Origin: Crotophaga sulcirostris
Lineage: Eukaryota; Chordata; Aves; Cuculiformes; Crotophagidae
DNA: 64,000 bases
Reading direction: 5' to 3'
Assembly (NCBI GenBank): GCA_013397455.1
Contig: VYZB01000121.1
Coordinates: 310,001-374,000, forward strand
Shown: one piece after another, positions 51,529-62,083 of the stretch
Layout of the letters: each line of letters opens with the position of its first letter
How positions within the stretch are numbered: position 1 is the first letter of the stretch
The notes under the pieces: generated by a model
Seen by the model: only the letters and a program-made list of their open reading frames with translations
What the model was told of the DNA's origin: nothing
Database searches by the model: none
Made by a program: the position numbers and the translations under genes

Positions 51529-52347
51529 AGAATCATAGAATCATCTGGTTGGAAAAGATCTTTGAGATCATCGAGTCCAACTGTACCTGTCCAATTCTAA
51601 AACAGATCCATCTTTTAAACACCGGCAGGGATGAGGCATCAACCACCTCCTTGGGTAGCCTCTGCCAGTGCCTGAACACCCTTTCAGTGAAGAAATGTTT
51701 CCTCATGTCCAGTATGAACCTCCCCTGGTGCAACTTGTGGTCATTTTCCCTCATCCCATTACCTGTCACTTGGGAGAAGAGACCAAAACGCACCACGCCA
51801 CAACCTCCTTTCAGGCAGTTGTAGGTAGTGATGAGGTCTCCCCTCAGCCTCCTCTTCTCCAAGCTAAATAACCCCAGGTCCCTCAGACACTCCCCATAAC
51901 CCCTGTTCTCCAGCCCCTTCCCTAGCCTCGTTACCCTTCTCTGGACACGCTCCAGCCCCTCAATGTCCTTCTTGGAGTGAGGGCCCAGAACTGCACACAG
52001 CACTCGAGGTGCGGCCTCACCAGTGCTGAGCACAGGGGCACCATCCCTGCCCTGCTCCTGCTGGCCACGCTGTTTCTGATACAGGCCAAGATGCCATTGG
52101 TCTTCTTGGCCACTTGGGCCACTGCTGGCTCATATTCAGCCGGTTGTCAACCAACATCCCCAGGCCCTTCTCTACCAAGCAGTTCTCCAGCCAATCCTCC
52201 CCAAGCCTGTAATGCTGCCTGGGATTGTTGTGTCCCAAGTGCAGGACTCGGCACTTGGCCTTGTTGAACCTTATCCTGTTGGTTTCAGTCCATGGATCCA
52301 GCCTGTCCAGATCTCTCTGCAGAGTGTCCCTTCCTTCAAGCAGATCA
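51529..52347 (-). mobile_element. CR1 LINE, outer copy, 3' part (ATTCTATG class)
   Basis: Downstream part of a longer minus-strand CR1 whose 5' part is at 52549-52889. On the minus strand it continues from the post-reverse-transcriptase region ([37 protein letters not shown]) through [15 protein letters not shown] to the 3' UTR and a tail of TGATTCTATGATTCTATA at 51529. The younger CR1 at 52348-52548 is inserted at AGATCA, splitting the two halves, which otherwise join as in standard CR1 (CAGATCA then ACACTTCC). Confidence 0.96.
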
Positions 52348-52548
52348 CAGAATCATAGAATCATAGAATAGTTTGGTTGGACAAGAACTTTGAGATCATC
52401 AAGTCCAGCTGTACCTGTCCTCTGTTAAAGCGTGTCCCCCAGAAACTCATCTACCTGTCTTCTAAAGACCTCCAGGAATGGCGACTCAACTACCTCCCTG
52501 GGCAGCTGTGCCATTGCCTGACCACCCTTTCAATGAAGAATTTTCTGT
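52348..52548 (-). mobile_element. nested CR1 LINE 3' end (ATTCTATG class)
   Basis: A younger minus-strand CR1, about 200 bp, inserted into the outer CR1. Its tail is at 52348-52370 (AATCATAGAATCATAGAATA on the plus strand) and its truncated 5' end is near 52548 (minus strand CAGAAAATTCTTCATTGAAAGG). It shares with the 14.9-kb copy the CACAGCTGCCC one-base deletion and the GGTAGATGAGTT body. The outer sequence is repeated at both edges as TGATCT and TAATCT, a probable 6-bp target duplication with one later change. Confidence 0.95.
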
Positions 52549-52889
52549 GAAGATTAACACTTCCATTCAGCTTAGTGTCATCCCCAAACTTACTAAAGGT
52601 GCACTCAATCCCCTCATCCAGATCATTGGTAAAGATATTGAACAGAACTGGACCCAGCACTGAACCCTGAGGAACACCACTTGTCATCGGCCTCCAACTG
52701 GATTTACCACCATTCACCACCACTCTTTGGGCCCAACCATCCAGCCAATTTTTCACTCAGCAGAGGGTGTGCCTGGCCAGGCCAATGGCAGCCAGTTTCT
52801 CAAGCAGAATATGGTGAGAAACAGTATCAAAGGCTTTACCAAAGTCCAGGTACACCACATCCACAGCCTTCCCCTCATGTTCCACTAGA
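52549..52889 (-). mobile_element. CR1 LINE, outer copy, 5' part
   Basis: Continuation of the outer CR1, carrying the reverse-transcriptase motifs A to C on the minus strand. It stops matching CR1 at about 52889 (minus strand GTGGAACATGAGGGGAAGG), where the original insertion was 5' truncated. Together with 51529-52347 about 1.16 kb of the outer element survives. Confidence 0.94.
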
Positions 52890-55278
52890 CCTTGCACAGG
52901 GAAGACTGCATGCCACAGTTTGCCTCACGTAGCAGCTATTGGTAAGGACCATGCAAATACAATCAGCAAAAAAAGGTAGGACACAGTCTCTCCCAGCTTG
53001 TCTTCCCTGAACAAGAAAGTTATCTGTGTTTATTTCTTGAGGTAGCTATTTTTTCCACCTCTAAGTCCTTATTTAATAGCTGTTTCATACTCATTCAAAA
53101 GTGGACATGTAAAATAACCTTGAAATGCAGGGAGATGTTAGGAAATCTTTAAATATTCCAGAGAAGCAACCAGGAAAGTCACAGTCTAGTGACACATGCA
53201 TCCCTATAAAGTTCAGTCCTTCTAATTGTCTTTCTAACAGAGAGAATAGATATTCAGTGTTTCAGCCACAGGACAATGAGTTTGTCCTACCTCCATAAAG
53301 TGCAGAGACCAGCAGTTGGAACTGCCCCAGAGATGCCTCTTGAGCGTAAAATATGCATTTTTGTGTCCATTACAGTAGAAATTGTGTTTGAGTCCCGGAA
53401 TTGTGCTATATGGAAGCAGCTCAGGAAACATCAGCACGCAGAGAGCACTGCAGGGAGGGACAGGTCATCTCCTATCCTACAGAAGAAAAATACATGTCAG
53501 CTCCAGTGCTATTTTTGTAACAATTTGCTCTATAAATAGCCTCAATAAGAATTGTCTGAAAAGATTGCTGCTTCTGGTGCCTCTGGAAAGTCTCTGTCGC
53601 TGACTGGGTGGGGGAGTGTAGAGGGACAGCAATGGCTGGGTCAAGGAGCTCAGACAGTTTGCTCTGTCATGTTAGTGTGATATGGCATGACACGGATGAA
53701 AAGTATGAAGTATGATGGACAACAAAAGATCAAACATAAGCTCAACAATTTCAATTCCCCTGGCAACAGAATGAGTAGTCCTGCCCGTACATACTGCCCC
53801 ATAACCTTTCCACAGCTGAGATTGTAACTGGAATGAATGCCCATATACGCTAGAAAGGCATGACCTCTCTTGTTTACATCAAAAAAAAAGAAGTTGGTAA
53901 ATGATTCTTTTTCTTCTCATTTTCAAAGTCTTCAACTGTCATCACAGAGAGTGACTTGTCAGTTTCACTGTCCTAAACTGAATTTTTAGCATTGATAAGA
54001 AATGCTACAAGGCTTGCCATTTGTACGAAGTTTAGAGGTTGACTTGAATTTTTTACGTGGTATTTTTTGCCAGTTTATAAATGAAGATGAGAACAAACAA
54101 ATGAGAAAGCTTTAAAACCCTTAAAGTAGGCAGAATAATATTAAGCCAATTAAATGACTGTATTTACTCAAGTAACAAGTCATTGTGCAAAAAATGGGAA
54201 TCTCAGCTCTTTTGTTAACAACTAAAGTGATTCAGGTTTGAATTTCATCTTTTGTTAGTGCTGGGTTATAACCACATTAAGATTATTCACATACACGCAC
54301 TTACACATGCTTGCAAGGATAATCTGCAACAAGTTTTTGCTTTTTTTAAAAATCTTTTTTTTTAATCTCCCAATGTGGAAGCTCATATTTCACCTTAATA
54401 AACCCCATTAATACTTATGTACATGATCATCAGCTTTTGTCAGAAAAAGTAGCAACTGCAAATGAAAATAATTGCATGTATTTTAAAATTTGAAGCTTTT
54501 GTCTGAAAATAACGCATTTTGAAGAGGAATAGCACTGACATCAGAGAAATCAGTGAGTTACCAGCTACTACATCCTACTGCTTCTCACTGCGTTGGAATT
54601 TTTCTTAATGCCTTTTTTTTTCCAGTTGTTCCAAAAAACTTTAGAAGAAGGGTAATTTTCCAGTTGAAATTTCAAAAGTCCTGCCCATATATGAAGAGTT
54701 TTCTTTGCACAGAAGATTCCAAGACAAGATTGGCAAGAAGTTTCTTCTGGAATGATGAGAGTAACCACATCCCTAGTCTAGGCAAGGAAAGAGAGTGATT
54801 ATGTTCTGTGTCTTGGACTGTGCTTGGAGAAGCTGGGTTCATTTCACACCCCATTCCTAGCCAGACTGCATAACCTTCAGCAAACAACAAGCCTGCAAAA
54901 TGAAGTTGGTCTGCCTGCCAGGTGGAAACTGCTGCAGTGGATCAGGTGTTTTTGACAGAACGGGTGTGTAGGAACAGAATCTGTCAAGGCGAGCATGTCA
55001 AGTGGAGGTATGGCAGCAGGATAGATATGTCCTTTTGGGACTACAAGGAGGTGCTGCTAAGATTTTGGTTTTGATTCTTCTCCTGAAAATAAGCAGTAGA
55101 GCCAGACCTTTCTTACAAAATATGTCTAGAGAAGGAACAATTTATTCTTGTTTTTAAAAAAAAATTCTCCCCAGTTTGTGTAGGCAAATGTTCTTACTAC
55201 TAATGCACTCGAGAAAATGAGGTTGTTGCTCTACTTTTTAATTGGGTAGGACCTAGGGCAGACCAAGAAGATCAAAGT
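52890..55278. other. unique AT-rich noncoding DNA
   Basis: No recognisable gene, mobile element or long repeat. Short A or T runs at 53881-53890 and 54346-54363. Confidence 0.65.
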
Positions 55279-55461
55279 ATCACACAGTATCAGAGTATCA
55301 CAAGGTTGGAAAGTACCTCTGACATCATCGAGTCCAATCTATACCCTAACACCAACACCAACTCATCATCTAAACCATGGCACTGAGTGCCTCATCCAAT
55401 CTTCCCTTAAACACAACAAGGGTCGGCGACTCTACCACCTCCCTGGGCAGCGCATTCCAGC
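55279..55461 (-). mobile_element. CR1 LINE 3' end (TACTGTGA class)
   Basis: A minus-strand CR1 of about 183 bp: 5' end at CTGGAATGCGCTGCCC, ORF2 end with EVFKRRL-type residues altered, ACATGG-less terminal GCCATGGTTTAG, GATGATGAGTTGGTGTTGG, and tail of GTGATACTCTGATACTGTGT type. It is more diverged than its three relatives in this window. Its 5' edge is followed directly by the palindromic filler at 55463-55520. Confidence 0.94.
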
Positions 55462-55520
55462 GTAATGGAATACCATTCCATTATTCCAGGATAATGGAAG
55501 ATAATGGAATATGGAAGATA
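55462..55520. repeat. palindromic ATTCCA/TGGAAT filler at the CR1 5' junction
   Basis: Directly after the CR1's ATTCCAG end come TAATGGAAT (55463-55471), ACC, ATTCCATTA (55475-55483), a perfect 9-bp inverted repeat. CCATTAT and ATAATGG then form a second hairpin, and GATAATGGAA and GGAAGATAAT units repeat up to about 55520. None of this belongs to the CR1 consensus. Confidence 0.85.
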
Positions 55521-58500
55521 ATCAGGTAAAATCCAGGGATATCACTTGCTGAATCATGAGAGATAGTTCTATAACTACTGCATATGATTAGGATTTGGGC
55601 ATTTCTGAGTAGGCGCAGATTTTTACTAGCAGAAAAGGTTAAGTTCCTTGAGGACTGACTGCAGATTAGTGGGAGGTTTGAGAATCTAAATTGTGATGTT
55701 AAGTAAGAATGGGGTGGTTAGATGGTTTTTGCCACCTTTTGTGCATTGACTTCTTCACTCACACATCTCCCCTGTCTGCAAAAACAAAGCACAGGCACTT
55801 CTCCATACCATAGTGAACTATTAAGGATAAAGATATTGGGGTGCTACAGTCGTGAGATATCTGTAGTTTCAGAAGGTCCTATAACTAGGAGCTTTAGAAA
55901 CACAACACAGATGTACATCACAAAATTTCTTCCTAAATCTAGCCCTCTATGCGTATTCTTCATTTCTTCAGTCCCTATGCACAGTGCTGCTGAATTCAAC
56001 CAGTTGCTCATCGGCAGCAAATACCCAGAATACCCTGCACAAGGATGTCTCAGTAAAGTAACGGTGACATATTTCAATTAAAAAAAATTATACTTGGTAC
56101 AAAATAGCAGATTGCTTTCATATTTTTTTCTTTGGGTTTCTTTGCTGTGGATATGGCACTTAAAGCTGAAATCAAACCACAGCTGCAATAAATTCTGGGT
56201 CTCATTTTCACAAGACAAGCCAAGTCATTTTTCTTGGTAAATTGAGGACCACTTACAACTCAGAAGGGAAAGGTGACAATATGAGCCAATGCCACACAAG
56301 TCCTGCTGGTCCTTGCTCACAAAATTTTCCTTGCCGTTACCTTGATGACCCAGAATGAACCTCAATTCAGACTGAGGGAGGTGGGAGGAAACTAGCACTC
56401 ATACCAGCTGCCTTTTTTTTTTTTACCATTACTTGTTTGTCACAGGAGCAAAGATCGTCTGGAAGGAGGCTAAGGAATAAGATAGCAGCAGAGAAAAAAA
56501 ATGTCTAAATATAGAAGAGACAAATAAAATATATCAATAACTTAACATAACCCCTATACATCACACTCTAAAATGAGTAAATGAAAGCTCTTTTACCACT
56601 TGCTGCTACCAGTGGGTGTCATTTCCCACCATACCTCTATCTTCACAAATTACTTTAGCACCAAGAAATGATGCAGCTATGTAGGAGTGACAAATATCAA
56701 GCAGTCAATATGCCTGAATAGCCTGGGCTTAAATGGATCTTCTTCACTGAGGTCATCCCTACGTTGAAGGAAAAGTGTATATGGGGTTGTTTAGGCAGCT
56801 GTTACACGAGATAAAAAGGGGCTGCCTTGTCTGACTGCCACTTTACTCACACTTTGTGTCCTTAGTATATGATCGTGCCAGGGAACCCAATCCACCAAAA
56901 ACATTGTTCAATGCAACCACGAACTGGGCATCCATCTACCTCTGAAGTCTCCTTCAATATAAAGAAATCTAAAATGGCTCCCTGAATGTGTAATGACACT
57001 GCACAACTAGAAGCATTTGGAACATCACTCAATTAAACGCTTTAAGGAGGAAGGAAATAGACAATTTCTGGTAACATTTCTGTCTTCAGACAAGCAATAT
57101 GTTTCCTGTTTCAAATGCAATGGGGAAGCCATTACAAATTTCTCAAAAATTATTCAAAGTTTATTTTTCTAATTTTTTTTGTAGCAATTGTTACTTTCTT
57201 AAAGTTTGGAGCAACATTTTTAGAAATGAAAGTTTAGAATGAAAGTGCACAAAATAATCTGAAGATCAGGTACTTGACTGTGCCTAATCCACTTTTCCCC
57301 TCCTTCCATTCTCTCTATATATGCCAGAAATTTTTAGCATTGAACATGATTTGAGATGCAAAGTGTTTTCCAAATGTCAGTGATCTTTGTAGAACTGCAA
57401 AACTTTCACATTCAGCTGAGAAAGACACTATGTTCATGTTTTGAAAGCAGGTGGCATGGGAAAATGAGATAACCTGCTTTTGCCAGGGTAATTGCAAAGA
57501 GCTAATGAAACACTGCATCTTAAGTGAAGGGGTGTATTAGAAAGGTGGGTGTTCAACCCCTTGCATTCAAGCTGTCAGATACCTGAAGTGCTCAAAGAAA
57601 AGCATTAAGTTTTTTGGAGAGGCGTTCTACATCCTCCTTGAACTCAATCATGCAGTAAAGTGCCATTAAATCTTCAGAAAAGGTAAATGCCCAGTGTATT
57701 AGCATTGAAGCCTTCTTAATTGCAATGCTATAAATGCCCTACTTCGGTAGGAACAACACACAATGGCTTCTCCTGATTACAATTATGTGATGAATACATC
57801 TGAGGAAAAAATCAATCAGAGCAAAAGATGCTCCTCAGTCTGCTGAAAAACCTCAGTTTCACCGGGAGATAAACTGTAGTGTGACTGAAACTTAAAGCCT
57901 GCCTCTCAGAAGCACTGCTGCTAATGCTGTGTTGCACTGGTTGTGAGAGTGCTGAGCATCTCAGTTTGTGCTAGGGTCTTATATTCTGGGTGGATTCAAA
58001 GATTTTTATTTTTTTTATGTTATTATAAAAGTAATTTGGAGAGAACGGTTTTGAATCTTTTATATGTACTTCTTCACCAGGTTGGTTGTAAGAAAATCTG
58101 AATAAATATTCAGAATACAGAAATTCGACTGCATAATGGTTTAATTTTAATAGTCAAATGTTTTCATTGAAGTGATTCATTGAGCTATTGCTTGTCCAAT
58201 AAGTATAGGAATTCCAGAAGCATTAATATGCACAGTATTTAAGAGGGTGAAAATGGCATAAATAGGACAATTATTTTTCCCCTAGCACATTATATTCGTT
58301 GCATTATTTGGACAATATTAAAAGTCATTGTATTCAGGCAAAATCAATATGAAGGCAAGGTTGTCTGGATAAGGATGACAGGAATGGGCCTGAGGTCTGC
58401 AATTGACTGGCATAGTTGTAAGGAAGCCTAAGTTATCTGACTTTTCCCAATATGAGATTTCAGAATAAGTTTTCTACATTTGCCCAGTGATAGCAATTCT

Positions 58501-60263
58501 CTTACATGAACTTTTAAAGAAGCAAAACAAAAAATCAGAAAGTAAGATGGTGATCCCAGCTCTCACCACTGAATTCAGACTGCTGTTGTTAGCTTGGAAA
58601 AGAGAAGTAGTGGACAATATGTCCACAAGGCTCAGCAGTGAAATACCAGTAGAAACCCCATCTAAAATCCAGTAGAAACAGCTCATTTGAGTGCTTCAGG
58701 GTGTGGCTTTCCCTCCTTTACAGAAGGAAATTTCATATCACGGCTTATGATACAGTATGGTCATTTTATAGAAATCATAATGTGAGAAATGTGGAAGGAA
58801 ACATTTTTTCCAAGCCATATCTGTTCATAAAGAGTTATTTCATGAAATGGTAAAGCATTGTCTTTACTTAGTCTTGCACTAAGCAATGATGTTAATAACG
58901 ACGACACAATAGTGACAATTATTGTCAACCACAGTTCACAGCAACGAGCCAAGACCCTGGTACAAACACAGCAGTTCAGATTGCCTCTATCCAAAGACCT
59001 GAGAGCTGAAATGTCATTAATTTAGACACTTCAGTTGCATTGAAGTCATACAGTTAACTATGAGATTACTCATCTATGTACATTTAATCAGTGGAACTCA
59101 ATAGTCTAGACAGACAAGACAGATATGTGAGCAAGATGCAACCCATACAAAATATGTTATGGCAGAACATATAATGCAATTCGATGATACAGGAATAGTA
59201 GTAATATTTAAGATAGAAATGAGAGTAGGAATTAGGAAAAATATACTTGGAGTCAAAATACTAAAAATGCAAAGGAAGTAGGAGCAGAGAATGGGAAGGT
59301 AGTTACTGGGTGAATTTGAAATGAAGAAACCCTGGGATAAAAATGGAGTGGTAAAATTTATTTTCCAGTGCATTATTTGAAATAAATAGTTAAAAATGAG
59401 TGAAACTATTCTTATCCAAAGTTGACTCTATGTAACATTATATAGAAGCATGTAGTGGTACTAGGAAGTACGGGGTGGTATTGCAACAGATGCAATTGTT
59501 TGTTTAAGTCAAAGAATGAAAAAGAGAAAGAACAGGATTTGGAAATATCTACATATATTCAAAATGAAGTATATCAGGTTTTCGCCGTGAACTTCCAAGA
59601 AAAGGAAGTAAATTCCATTTTAAGTGAGTTTAAATTTAAAAATAAATTATGTCTCTCCTGTTGGTCAAATGATGGAGAAAGCAAACAAAATCATTATTTC
59701 TTTTTCCTTTTAATTTGCTGCAGAAAACTGAACTAAAAAAAATCGTGCCAAAATGAAAACATTCCCAGGAAAAAAAAAAAATCATTTTCTTTTCCTCTTC
59801 CTAAACCTCAAAAGCCAAATGTTTGCACAGTCCTCCTCTGAATGTCCAAAACTCCTTTCTTGGCTGCTTCTGCAGCTGCTGCTACTGAATGAAGTCACAT
59901 TACATTGTGCTGACGAGCATTTCATTCACAAACAGGAAGGAGATCTAGCCTTGTAAGGGCAAAACAAACAAGTTTAGTACACTGGGTAGGATGAACCAAC
60001 AGACCACGGATTCAAATTCTTTTTTTTTTTCTTGAAGCAGCAGGAAACGGGCTGCTGACGAGATATTTTGGAACAACTTGATATTAGGAAGGAAGTATGA
60101 GTGGGTGTAGATGAGAAGTAACTCACACTCATATGACATACACGTTGCAAGTATGTTGAAGTCTTGGTCTGAAGCAAAGGGTGGAACTGTCAGTTTAGCG
60201 ATGTAGAACAGAGGGAGCTGTTTGCTTGTTTGTCTTATTTGTAGTCAAATTTTCAGGCGTTTG

Positions 60264-60295
60264 CCAGCAGGGCTCGCAGAGCACGACCCTGCTGG
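60264..60295. other. perfect GC-rich inverted repeat (9-bp arms)
   Basis: CCAGCAGGG (60264-60272) and CCCTGCTGG (60287-60295) are exact reverse complements around a 14-nt loop. This is a stable hairpin in an otherwise AT-rich area, and each arm overlaps a partial match to the CTCF core (CCAGCAGGG). The stem is too short for a normal pre-miRNA. Confidence 0.6.
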
Positions 60296-62070
60296 AGAAA
60301 TTATGGTCCTTGTTAAACGACCAGTAGTTCACTTGAGAGTCATCACCCTTCCAATGAACCGTGTGCCTCTCTTTGAATTTTTGTTAGTTTTATAAAAAAA
60401 GAAAATTAAGACCATCGGCGATGCTTTCAGATATGTGATTTTGAGGCTGCCAGGATAACCCAGCCAGCTCTTTTTGTCAATCATACCTTAGATCCCTAAT
60501 GGTAGATCAAGAAATCATCAAGAAACTTGAGATCATCAGGAAATGAGACGGAATTTCAAATTAATACCATAGACATTTCATGTTCAGGTTTCAATCCATC
60601 TTCGAAGTCAATTTTAATTCAAAATAAGAATTTTATGATCTCTCAGTATATTTGTAGAGGAATCTCTAGAGTGTCTTTTCAAAATGCAAACCTCAGTAAA
60701 AGTCCAGAAACATGATCAAAAGTAGAAATAATGTTTTAAATTGCAGTTGGTAAGAATAAAAGATTATCTTGGTTGTTATGTCAGTGAATGAGAGTTATGG
60801 ATGTAGCAATTGAAAGGATTTAACTAATGAACAGAAAAATGAGAATCAGTTGCAAATTAAGATGCACTTTAATGAAATGAATCAAGAGAATGAAAAGTAA
60901 CTTGTGAAACTGCAGAATTAGGTACATTAGAAACAGCCACAACGGTCATTGTTTTGCTCGAATAAAGCTGGGTTACCATATTCTTGCTTAATCTGTGGAG
61001 AATTTGAGGTCTAAGAAAATCAGTTACAGATAAAGTGGATTTATTGTGTTTCAACAGTTAAAATGTTTAGTTATTCAACATTTTTCTTTGTTCCCTAATG
61101 AAAAATATGCTCTAAAATTGCTAAGGCACCCTCCTGGCTTTAATCAACCAGTACATTTATACAATTAAAAAGAACTACTCTCTTCTTTATTTTAAACATA
61201 CCCACACATTTTCTCTCTGAGGAATTTTCATCTTGAGAGTTCCTGGTGTCAAATACCACAGACATCCAGGAACAAGCCAGTCCAAAGCTTGCAAGTGAGT
61301 TATAAAGTTTGAAACTTTTATAAATTCTTGATAAAATGGGCCATATTAAAAAAAAAAAAATCAGAAATATTTCTCTCTTCACAGAGGAAGTAATTTTACC
61401 AGATTTGGAAATGATGCATTTAAAGTTTCAGAGATAGTACAAATTGGACTTTTTAAACTAGGAAATGCTCAGAGAAGTCTGTCCATTATTGCTCACAGAA
61501 AGGCTTTTAAACAAATGGAAGAGAGGCTGACTGCTGTTGCAAAACACACATTATGTGAAGTAATGAACTATTCCTAAAGGGAAGGTAGTCCTTCCTTACA
61601 CTTAAGTTAATCTAGATTTTTAGAAAAAAAAAAAAGGATTAAAAGAACAGCCTGAAGTGGAGAACTTCCTCCTCCTCCTCCTTTTTTTGCCTCTCTTATT
61701 AGTCGCATGGTAGTGGTAATGTGAAAGGGGTGGATTTAGACCAGAGGTAGCACTAATTTCTTACATGCTCCCGACGTGTCTGAGCTCAGAGGCTTGTTTA
61801 TAACCTTTCAACTCAATTATTTAAGTGGTTGAAACTCAGGGTAAAACCTGTTGTTTATCACTCGCTGGTCATTTTGTCCTGGAGTTATTTTTGTCATTAT
61901 GGAACTAGTGCTATATTCCACACGAAAAATCAAAGTAACCCTGACATATTAAGTAAAGTCCAGAGTGAGTTATAACTACTGCACATGGTACCTGAAAGCC
62001 ATCTCCTAGAATTTCTAAATGCTTTGTTGCAGGGAGCTTTGCTTGGTTCAAATAGGTAGGACATGACTGG

Positions 62071-62083
62071 AGGTCCAAGGTCA
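62071..62083 (+). promoter_or_regulatory. DR1-type nuclear-receptor motif
   Basis: AGGTCC-A-AGGTCA is two direct half-sites with one spacer base, one mismatch from the ideal DR1 bound by HNF4, COUP-TF and RXR heterodimers. It sits within an 8-bp inverted repeat (GACATGAC...GTCATGTC, about 62059-62087), and a further AGGTCA lies at 62109-62114. Motif match only; no evidence of binding. Confidence 0.35.

Larger units (their letters stand above)
51533..52889 (-). pseudogene. CR1 ORF2 reverse-transcriptase remnant (outer copy)
   Basis: CR1 ORF2 encodes an endonuclease-reverse transcriptase used for target-primed retrotransposition. On the minus strand from 52889 the reverse-transcriptase palm motifs are readable: motif A as VYLDFGKAFDTVSH, motif B as [14 protein letters not shown], and motif C as FGDD where CR1 normally has FADD. 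The first catalytic Asp of motif A and both motif C Asp are kept, but a TGA interrupts the region between A and B, a nested CR1 splits the gene after motif C, and the remainder falls in several frames (52238-52017, 52122-51931 and 52033-51533), so there are multiple frameshifts. The normal terminal stop is also lost. The N-terminal endonuclease is absent through 5' truncation. Dead. Confidence 0.93.
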
